In this document: piece by piece, positions 9,422 through 15,291 of the stretch
Numbering within the stretch: the stretch's first letter is position 1
Layout: the number at the start of each line of letters is the position of its first letter
From: Asterionellopsis glacialis
Taxonomy: Eukaryota; Bacillariophyta; Plagiogrammaphyceae; Rhaphoneidales; Asterionellopsidaceae
Length of the DNA stretch: 15,291 nucleotides
Direction: 5' to 3'
Assembly: GCA_014885115.2 (NCBI GenBank)
Contig: WKLE02001549.1
Span: 1-15,291 of the forward strand
Notes under the pieces: model-generated
Seen by the model: the letters and a program-made list of their open reading frames with translations, nothing else
What the model was told of the DNA's origin: nothing
Database searches by the model: none
Position numbers and translations under genes: made by a program

Positions 9422-10388
9422 TTGATTCAGATGTGTTAGCTAATTTGTGGATGGCTGCTAACGATGTGCTCTTCTTTTGCTTTGATGGTGAAGCTGATTG
9501 ATTAAGCTTTTTATGAGGAGGCGGAGCAGAACACGATGTTTCTCGATTAACTCTTGTTGTTTTGTCAAGCAATTGAATTATTAATTCCATTTGCAGCGAT
9601 TGGTTTGTTAGTTGCTCGGTTTGAGCGTTCAGTTTTGATTCTAATTGTTCTGATTGCGAGATCAGCTTGGATTCGAATTGTTCTGATTGCGAGCGTAGCT
9701 TGGATTGAAGATCTTTTATCTCGTCGGACAGTTTCTGAATTGTTTCCTTATCTGGATTTGGTTTAATGTCGGTCGTTAACGGAGAAATGAATGTGCTTTC
9801 ACTGGCGTCGTTGTGTGCTGAAGAATTGCGGAGATCATTTTGCATCCATGCATTTGGATTGATGACTTGTTGTGGGAAGATGTTTTTAGGTTCGTGGTCT
9901 GAAATGTTGCTAACCTCTGTGCCTGCACTTCTTTCGAACATTGACATGCATGATCCTTCGCCCGAGGAGTCGCCGTCCCATTCGTTATGATTTTGCATTG
10001 ACAGGGATGGAAAACAATCCGGAACAGACTTTAATGCATCTTCAGGGATGTTTGACTCGTTTGTTGCTTCTTTTAACATTTTTGACATTTGTTGTTTACA
10101 ATGGTTGAGTTTTTCTGAATTGGTTGCTGCATTCCATCTTCCTTTCGTGGATGTTTTGTTTGATTCACAAAGGTGCTGCACGCCGCAAACAGCTTTAATT
10201 TTGTCCGAAAGACAGAACATGACGTCTGGTGCAGCTCCTATGATTGGCATGACTCTGATTTGGGACAAGATCTTATTCTGTTTGATAATTGCTTTCTTAT
10301 GATTCTCAGGTTGGGCATGTTTGTTTTGATGTTTCACGTGCATTTGTTGTTTTTCGGATTGTTCCATCACACTTGTGTGCTGTTTCAT
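9414..10388 (-). CDS. LINE ORF1 protein (coiled-coil)
   Basis: The ORF has no internal stop. The first ATG is at 10388; the frame is open further to 10454, inside repeat X, with no earlier ATG, so the element may have lost its real 5' end. The N-terminal third is basic and Gln/His-rich, followed by a Cys-containing patch (FCLSDKIKAVCGVQHLC) and a Ser/Asp-rich middle. From about residue 230, a coiled coil is built on repeated QSEQ-ESKL units, then KKLNQSASPSKQKKSTSLAA near the end. By position it is the RNA-binding/chaperone partner of ORF2, but no RRM or CCHC knuckle is visible, so the RNA-binding role rests on context. Its TAG stop lies inside the ORF2 start region. Confidence 0.75.
   Translation of the reverse strand: MKQHTSVMEQSEKQQMHVKHQNKHAQPENHKKAIIKQNKILSQIRVMPIIGAAPDVMFCLSDKIKAVCGVQHLCESNKTSTKGRWNAATNSEKLNHCKQQMSKMLKEATNESNIPEDALKSVPDCFPSLSMQNHNEWDGDSSGEGSCMSMFERSAGTEVSNISDHEPKNIFPQQVINPNAWMQNDLRNSSAHNDASESTFISPLTTDIKPNPDKETIQKLSDEIKDLQSKLRSQSEQFESKLISQSEQLESKLNAQTEQLTNQSLQMELIIQLLDKTTRVNRETSCSAPPPHKKLNQSASPSKQKKSTSLAAIHKLANTSESNE
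9637..9702 (-). repeat. Two 33-nt in-frame repeats in ORF1 coiled coil
   Basis: Two tandem 33-nt units (9637-9669, 9670-9702) differ at only a few bases and encode 11-residue units of the type QSEQ(L/F)ESKL. Eleven residues equals a hendecad, a spacing that keeps a coiled coil in register. Confidence 0.8.
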
Positions 10389-10562
10389 GCATGAATCTAT
10401 GGCTTTTGCATTCGGACGCAATGTTTGAATTTGATCGTCCAGCCAATCATTCAGCTAGTGAGTTTGCAATTTGATCGTCTGCAGAATTCCACAGCGACAC
10501 AGCACATGAAAGTCAGCCCGGCAAACATGAACCTGCAAGTCCTAAGCAAGGGTAGAATTGGA

Positions 10563-10638
10563 ACAGACAATCATTTGGTTAGGGAAATTGCCATTTGAGC
10601 GCTCAGTTGATTAGAGAAAACACCGTTTGATTGTCTGT
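10563..10638. repeat. 76-nt dyad module, copy R1
   Basis: The ends are ACAGACAATCA and TGATTGTCTGT, with both CpG positions of the ideal ends converted by transitions. The symmetry is kept: the two ends still pair perfectly. The centre is GAGCGCTC. Same 76-nt length as the others. Confidence 0.85.
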
Positions 10639-10670
10639 AGGATTCCACAGGGATGCAGCACTGGCAGGCC

Positions 10671-10802
10671 TCCTCCCTAGTGTGCCCTGCCAGGGCTGCA
10701 GGGAATTTAAAAACTGGATGCATCACACAGAGTGCCCTGCCAGGGCTGCAGGGAATTTAAAAACAACAGTTTGTGTCCCCTCGACAGGCAGCATTCAACA
10801 GA
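10671..10802. repeat. Cassette of X, right version with two 33-nt repeats
   Basis: This occupies the slot taken by the CACGGTGC-rich block in the left copy. It has two identical 33-nt repeats (10682-10714, 10732-10764), each with the hairpin-capable core CCCTGCCAGGGCTGCAGGG followed by AATTTAAAAAC. It is bounded by GATGCAGCAC on both sides (10652-10661, 10803-10812). No coding signal is convincing. Confidence 0.85.
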
Positions 10803-10832
10803 GATGCAGCACATGCTGTTCTCCTCTCTGGC

Positions 10833-10908
10833 ACAGACGATCATTTGTTTATGGAAATTGCCATTTGAGCGCTCAACCAATTACAAAGTGTGCCATTTGA
10901 TCGTCTGT
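10833..10908. repeat. 76-nt dyad module, copy R2
   Basis: Perfect 11-nt inverted ends ACAGACGATCA and TGATCGTCTGT, and a central TTGAGCGCTCAA palindrome on the exact dyad axis. This is the least mutated of the four modules. It lies about 130 nt upstream of the right PIP-box gene ATG. Confidence 0.87.
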
Positions 10909-11039
10909 GGCATTCTACAGTGACACAGTGCAAATGGCAGTTTGCCTCCTCCACATTCCTGTCAAGGCCTGTCAACAAACATGCATCAAGATTCATTGCT
11001 GGAACTGCATTCATTGTCACTGAAAGAAGAAACAACAAC

Positions 11040-11530
11040 ATGAAGAAAACAGGAGCAGCAAAGAAAAAAAACGGCCGACGTGGACGGGCTAAAAAAGTTG
11101 GTCCTTGCAATCGTGATGAGTGGACAGCAGAACAGAAGGAGAAGACTCATAACGAAACCATCTTGGAACAAAAAAATGATGCTGCAATGGAAGTTTCCTA
11201 TGGCAAACAGCACCGTGTCACTGATTTTTTTGGTGTTGTCAACTTGCGTGATGATTGCAACATTGGTGAAATTAAAAAACAATCCCTTAAAAAAAAGGTG
11301 ATTCTTCCTCCCATGAATTCAATGAAAATGGCACAGAGCACGTGGGCAACGAGAACAAGGCACCAATCTCTTCCAAGCCGAAAGCTGTCAACACAGCCAA
11401 CAACGAACAAAGTGACGACGCCTCACAACTCACTGTGAATTTCCGTCCCAAATTTGGAGGCAGGGAGTGTGAGCCAAACAATCTCATGTTCAATGAACAT
11501 GTCGATGACAATTTGATTGGCACCATGTGA
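11040..11530 (+). pseudogene. PIP-box small basic protein, right copy, frameshifted
   Basis: This is the second copy of the unrecognised gene, with the 3' half that the left copy lacks. The start ATG is at 11040. The PIP-box-like KQHRVTDFFGV is identical to the left copy although neighbouring residues differ. A net 1-nt loss in the A/G run (about 11288-11299) shifts the frame relative to the left copy; the original frame resumes as SSHEFNENG and runs to TGA 11528-11530. The C-terminal part is acidic and Asn-rich (MFNEHVDDNLIGTM), so the protein would have a basic head and an acidic tail, about 160 residues long. A polyadenylation signal lies 95 nt downstream. Function unknown; PCNA binding is inferred from the motif. 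Confidence 0.5.
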
Positions 11531-11606
11531 AAAAACAATTCAAACAATCTCATGTTTGACGAACATGATGATGACGATTCGGTTGGCACCATGTAAAAAA
11601 ATAATT
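11475..11606 (+). repeat. 66-bp tandem duplication of the gene 3' end including its stop
   Basis: Two units of 66 bp (11475-11540, 11541-11606), each carrying the last codons (…GTM), a stop codon (TGA 11528-11530; TAA 11594-11596) and AAAAAAYAATTC. The period equals 22 codons, so the second copy stays in frame behind the first stop. Confidence 0.85.
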
Positions 11607-11624
11607 CTGTTGATGAATTAAATT

Positions 11625-11630
11625 AATAAA
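11625..11630 (+). terminator. Polyadenylation signal AATAAA
   Basis: An AATAAA hexamer in AT-rich sequence, downstream of both stop codons of the PIP-box gene. The 93 nt after it (11631-11723) hold no other feature I can see. Confidence 0.5.
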
Positions 11631-11723
11631 ATTATGAGGAAAAGGAGTTTTCATGTGCTTTGAATCTGATTTGCAGTGAAAGGAACTTGTTGACGATTTT
11701 GTTTTTGTTTGTTGTTATGAAAA

Positions 11724-12981
11724 TTAAAATTCATTCATTCGTGACAAACATTCATTCATTTTTCTGCATAAGATTTCTGCATAAGATTTAACATTCATGG
11801 CTTGTAAAAATTGATTATTCAATCGACAATCATTTTCCTTTGTTTGATTTTTTACCATCGTTTGGAGAGGTCCCACGTTTCTAGCTTTTGTTTTGTTCCA
11901 CTGGTTCATTTTGTCACATTGCACTGTTTTAATTTCGTCCATAGTGAACTTTTTGTGTTTCAAAGACTTGCATGTTGTTAATTGGTTGTTTCTCGTGTTC
12001 TTTTCACCAACTTTAGTTCCGGCAAGGAAAAACACAACATTGCACTGAGTCCCCCCTTCTGGAAACACTGAAGTGTGTCAGAGCTTGTCTGGAATGAAGA
12101 TGCATTCAAGAGGTTTTAATTCAATCATCACTTTCTTGTGTTTACAAATGTTTTTGCTTTTTGCCGCACATTTCTGATCTCCTGATTTGCATCTGGGAAA
12201 GACCTCCATCCCTCCTCTTTTGCCATTCACGGTGGTTTCAGCCAGGCACAAAGACACGGCTCCTGCAAAATTGGCAGAGTCTGTGTTTCCATGTGCATCT
12301 TGATGTTTTAGGAAGTGTTGTTCTGAAAAGGATGGTTTTGTCAGAAACATCATTTCTTTCAGTTCGACACTTCTCTTGCCTTGATCACGGAGACAAACAT
12401 TGACGAGTTTGAGGACAATCTGTCTCAATTCATCCCAAAAGCACATGCAAGAACCCTTTTCGATTCCTATCCATGGATTCATTTTTTTTTTTCGCCGGAT
12501 TTGATCCAGCACATCCACTGTTGCCAAAAACCACGGTTTGCTCCCTGGAATTTTTTCAAACCGTCACTGCTGTGCTCACAATTCTTTTCGCATTTTTCAA
12601 ACATGAAAACAACTGACCACATGATGAACTTCTGCAATCTCTCGTCCTTTTCATTTTCATTTTCGGATGACGAAACAATGTCAATGCAATTCCTCGGATG
12701 CCACTTGAAAATTTTAACCAATCCGGAGCCTCGCATTTGTCTTCCCAAATCGCTTGCAGGGTTTTTCTCTGTCCTTTGTTGCAATGAACAAATCTCGCCA
12801 AACGTCTGTCTGGTTTGTGTGAGTGAGGGACATCGACGTGACCGTGCAAGATGAAAAATTCCCATGACAACACAGCTCTGTCGACATCGGCTTTTGCTCC
12901 TTTCTTCTTTTTCTGCGGTGACTCAACCGCGTCTCCTTCTTTGGACTTCTTCTGGGGTGACTTCTTCTTCCGTGGTGTCAT
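11724..12981 (-). pseudogene. HA-domain plus 2OG-Fe(II) oxygenase-like protein, broken
   Basis: The start ATG is at 12981 (MTPRKKKSPQKK, a basic nuclear-type tail). Residues ~35-75 resemble a helicase-associated (HA) domain: SWEFFILHGHVDVP, then DRRLARFVHCNKGQRK. The frame changes between 12790 and 12700 to one containing NENEKDERLQKFIMW, and again at an A11 run (12482-12492). The last frame reads EQHFLKHQDAHG, NGKRGGMEVFP, IELKPLECIFIPDKL, then in-frame TGA 12078-12080, then HTSVFPEGGTQCNVVFFLAG. HxD, GG-x3-FP, a distal His and position His+10 match a double-stranded beta-helix 2OG/Fe(II) oxygenase; at His+10 the expected Arg is Gln (CAG, one transition from CGG). The substrate cannot be told. 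The stop is TAA at 11724. HA-domain confidence is moderate; the oxygenase fold is a motif-level inference. Confidence 0.55.
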
Positions 12982-12983
12982 CG

Positions 12984-13103
12984 TTGTGTTGCCGTGCTGC
13001 GATCAGAGGTCTCTGTTCATGGGTGGTTCAGGGGGAATTTATTTTGTGTTGCCGTGCTGCGATTAGAGGTCTCTGTTCATGGGTGGTTGAGTGGGAATTT
13101 ATT
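12984..13103. repeat. 60-bp tandem duplication directly upstream of the HA/oxygenase gene
   Basis: Two units of exactly 60 bp (12984-13043, 13044-13103) share TTGTGTTGCCGTGCTGCGAT, AGAGGTCTCTGTTCATGGGT and GGGAATTTATT with only a few mismatches. The first unit starts 3 nt upstream of the ATG on the minus strand, so the duplication lies in the 5' UTR or promoter. Confidence 0.9.
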
Positions 13104-13259
13104 TTTTTGCTTGTGTTTTTTATTTTGTCCTGTGCATTCATATTTTCCACTGTCTTCATGGCATGTGTGTCATTTGATCATTGTGTGATGATGCTGCGTG
13201 CATGATTTGGTGCGCAAGACATTTGTTTGACAGTTTTTTTTGCTTTCTGTGGCATGCAA

Positions 13260-13440
13260 TTTGATTGTCTGTGGTTCCTACGTGCCTTCAGGTGTGTTGT
13301 TTGATTGTCTGCAGTTTCTTACGTGTTTTCTAGTGTGTCATTTGATTGTCTGTAGCTCTCACATGATTTTTGGTAGGTCATATGATTGCCTGCAGATTCT
13401 GCATGATTTTGGGTGTGCTGTTTGATTGTGTGTGGTTTGG
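13260..13440. repeat. 40-41-bp tandem array with TTTGATTGTCTG core
   Basis: Five core motifs start at 13260, 13300, 13341, 13381 and 13421, a spacing of 40, 41, 40 and 40. The unit is roughly TTTGATTGTCTGYAG followed by TTCT, ACRTG and GTGTG. Degenerate flanking units may exist at 13173 and 13468. The same core occurs in repeat X, also spaced 40 bp (3038/3078 and 10430/10470). The array lies about 280 nt upstream of the HA/oxygenase gene. The rest of 13104-13573 is T/G-rich sequence without a gene I can support. Confidence 0.85.
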
Positions 13441-13573
13441 CAGCAGCATGTGCACAAGAGTCTCTGAATTGATTGTCGGCTGCATTTTTGCTTGGTGTGC
13501 TGTGATTTAGTCATGGTCGTCGTCATGTTGGTTTTCTTCACCCTCATCCCCCCTTGCTGTCTTGCAGGTTTCT

Positions 13574-15232
13574 TCAGAGTCTGAAACCAAAAAAACGAAC
13601 ATGTTGGACAATGTTATTGGCGTCACTCCTGCCGGTCTTCATTGTGTCAAATGTGTCACTCCGGTGGGGGACACCACTGCAGCGATTTGATCTCATTTGA
13701 ATCGATGTCAGCCAGGATTGAGGGGCGATCTTGGTGGCGTTCATGTGGTCACTGCGGAAGGGGTCAAAATTTTGAAAGACAAAGTTCATTCGTCTCGGCG
13801 TTTGCCCGTTGAGCAACATGCCTGTTCCCCTCTTCAACAAAAACAACGAATGTGCTTCGGTGGGGAATTTTTTGGAGGCTGCTGACTGTGCTGTAAAATT
13901 GTTGTGGACGTCGAGGGCGGCGAGCATTGTTTCCTGTGTGATGTTGCGGACTTTGCGCATTGGTTGCACCCTTGATGGTGGCACTCGCTTGACCACCCTT
14001 GGTTGTGGTGCATCAGGTGTTGGTGTGAGGCGAGGCAACTGCCGGGGGTGCTCCGGTGGGGTCGTGGGGGAACTGGTCAATGGTGTTGGTGGTTTGATTG
14101 GTTTGGGTGGCACTGTGTTGTTAGTTCGGTTGATGAGTTTGTCGAGTTGGTGCAGTTCGGTGAGTTGCATTTGACTGCGATGTTGTGCGGCCATGTTTCC
14201 TGCTAGGGCGTTGGTGAGGTTTGTTACAGCGGCGACGATGGTGTCGGTTGGTGTGACGGTTGGGTTTGTGATGTGTTTGTGTTTGAAGAATACGGTGCCG
14301 GACATGCGTGTTATTTGGGTTGTTTTTGACCATGTTTTCCAGCATCTGCAGTGTTCTGGTGAAGTCCCTAGGACCCATCCCTTTGTGCAATGTTGTGCGA
14401 ATGTTTTTCAGCGATGGGGTTTGTCGTGAGTTAAGCTGGTCATGCCGATGGGTGCGAATGGTTGGGCGTTGTAGTCGTGTGGTCTGCACAGACACGCATG
14501 CGTGGATATTTTGGGGTTTGCATTTGATTGGCGAAGGAGATGGAGTTGTCGTTCGGCTTGTGGTGCAATTTGACACCATGGGTGCATGGGGAAATCATCG
14601 GCTGTTCCGCTGAGGACCGAGATGAAATGGTCTTTCCATGTTTGGATTGCTTTCTCGGCAATGTTTCTGCAATGGTCGTCAGGGGGTACAAGTTGGTAAT
14701 CCATGCCTGATGTTTTGATGGCGGTTTTGTATTCGATGGATGCTTCGTTGTCGAGCACTTGGCGTGTGGGTGTGACGCCGCATTGTTGCATGCGTTGCAG
14801 TGCTCGAGCGCGAGCAAGAATCATTTCGCCCTCCGTTCGATTTTTCATGGGTTCGACCCAGATTGAGTTGCTGTTGACGTGGCATAAGATCATTTGATGT
14901 CGATTTCCCAGGCCAGACAGGTGGAGGAATTTCCCAGTTTGATCTGTGAACACGGTGTCGTGTGTGTCGTAGGTTTTGATGACAATGTCGTGTTGTTTTG
15001 GGAGTGGTGTAGGGCAGGATGTGTCAGGTTGGGCAGGTGGGACCACGTGTTTGGTGGATCGGACGTTCTGTTTTTGTCCTTGCATGTGGCCCTGTTGGGT
15101 CTCTTCAGATTCCGGGAAGTGTTTCGCGACGTTTTTTACGTTTGCTAATGGCCATGAGAGACAGTTTCCGTTGCGGACACCTTGCAATCATGTTTCTTTG
15201 GTGGGAAAACCGGCGGCACCATGCAGGTAACC
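13574..15232 (-). pseudogene. Copia-like retrotransposon integrase fragment
   Basis: This is a single frame of ~550 codons with two in-frame TGA codons (15188-15190 and 14408-14410). N-terminal zinc/pre-integrase part: GAAGFPTKET, then SEETQQGHMQGQKQNVRSTK. DDE core: TDQTGKF (Asp), VLDNEAS (Asp) and HCRNIAEKAIQTW (Glu), with about 31 residues between the last Asp and Glu. After the core come FPMHPWCQIAPQAE, then KGWVLGTSPEHCRC and FFKHKHITNPTVTP, which match the C-terminal part of this integrase family as I remember it from diatoms. A Pro-rich linker (NNTVPPKPIKPPTPL) follows. The expected RT/RNase H never appears: the frame ends at 13574. Upstream gag and protease are missing or beyond the window edge. 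The stops fall where relatives have Trp (15188) and Arg (14408). Confidence 0.88.
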
Positions 15233-15242
15233 TTAGTTGCAT

Positions 15243-15270
15243 ATTCCTCGAGGAATCCTCAGGAATTCCT
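15243..15270. repeat. Adjacent palindromes near the window edge
   Basis: ATTCCTCGAGGAAT (15243-15256) and AGGAATTCCT (15261-15270) are perfect palindromes 4 nt apart. They lie just upstream of where the integrase homology ends (TAA at 15233-15235 in that frame), so they may mark a breakpoint. Nothing else is visible in 15233-15291. Confidence 0.45.
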
Positions 15271-15291
15271 TTTCCTCCTTCCTTTTTGTAG

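Larger units (their letters stand above)
3947..10427 (-). mobile_element. LINE (non-LTR retrotransposon), nearly full length
   Basis: The element reads on the minus strand: ORF1, an 8-nt ORF1/ORF2 overlap, then ORF2 with apurinic-type endonuclease, reverse transcriptase, RNase H and a zinc knuckle. It has no long terminal repeats of its own. It is bracketed by direct copies of X: the left homology ends at 3946 and the right begins at 10428, only 7 nt from the open ORF1 frame, so a 5' UTR is absent or lies inside X. The 3' side (3957-4087) is about 130 nt with no poly(A) tail on the element's sense strand; instead the junction carries A10 on the plus strand (T10 on the element's sense strand). 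From memory, the ORF2 protein most resembles LINE proteins of diatom genomes. Three stops and about three frameshifts make this copy non-autonomous. Confidence 0.93.
10428..11330 (+). repeat. Long direct repeat X, right copy
   Basis: This is the counterpart of 3036-3946 in the same orientation. It begins with AATTTGATCGTCC, carries the same order of parts (paired motifs at 10430 and 10470, dyad modules at 10563-10638 and 10833-10908, a cassette between them, then the PIP-box gene from 11040). Homology to the left copy ends at 11330, inside the gene, which continues to its stop only on this side. At least a dozen differences from the left copy are CG versus TG or CA. Confidence 0.93.

Noticed and set aside
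3036..11330. Reading the two X copies as LTRs of an LTR retrotransposon
   Set aside because: The internal region is a LINE by gene order and domains (ORF1, EN-RT-RNase H, no integrase or protease), and X contains part of a host-strand gene that continues outside the right copy.
12851..13205. Phe/Leu/Cys-rich plus-strand ORFs resembling membrane proteins
   Set aside because: They arise from the antisense of the Lys-rich start of the HA/oxygenase gene and from the 60-bp tandem repeat.
13260..13440. CRISPR array
   Set aside because: The 40-bp units vary throughout, the conserved part is only 12-15 bp, the between-motif parts are also related to each other, and the context is eukaryotic.

Overview
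The window looks like a repeat-dense, gene-poor stretch of a eukaryotic nuclear genome, most likely a diatom or a related stramenopile alga. The basis is protein-level resemblance, from memory, of three elements to families I know mainly from diatom genomes: a LINE with endonuclease, reverse transcriptase and RNase H domains; a DDE integrase fragment of the Ty1/copia-like kind; and a helicase-associated (HA) type domain. There are no bacterial operons, RNA genes or CRISPR arrays. Almost everything recognisable is a decayed mobile or selfish element.

Layout. (1) 155-2966, plus strand: a broken gene for an SF2/RecQ-like helicase, preceded by a possible tyrosine-recombinase-like domain and followed by Cys-rich zinc clusters. 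(2) 3036-3946: a repeat (here called X) that ends in the 5' part of a small basic-protein gene with a PCNA-binding (PIP-box) motif. (3) 3947-10427, minus strand: a nearly full-length LINE. ORF1 (coiled coil) lies at 10388-9414 and ORF2 (endonuclease, RT, RNase H, zinc knuckle) at 9421-4088. ORF2 carries three nonsense codons and about three frameshifts. (4) 10428-11330: a second copy of X in the same orientation, running into the rest of the PIP-box gene (to 11530). (5) 11724-12981, minus strand: a broken gene with a basic tail, an HA-like domain and a probable 2-oxoglutarate/Fe(II) oxygenase fold. Upstream of it are a 60-bp tandem duplication and a 40-bp tandem array that shares its core motif with X. 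(6) 13574-15232, minus strand: an integrase fragment of a copia-like retrotransposon, cut by the window edge.

How the parts fit together. The LINE is bracketed by two direct copies of X of about 900 bp, so the locus before insertion may have read helicase, X, PIP-box gene, HA/oxygenase gene without a break. The two X copies differ often by C/T or G/A at CpG sites. Six of the seven in-frame nonsense codons in the window are TGA, one is TAG and none is TAA. Together these point to long, transition-driven decay, as expected for silenced and methylated repeats. The most unusual items are four identical-length 76-nt dyad modules inside X, an exchangeable cassette between them, the core motif shared by X and the array upstream of the oxygenase gene, and PIP-like motifs in two unrelated elements. 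All family assignments are from visual motif reading, with no database search.
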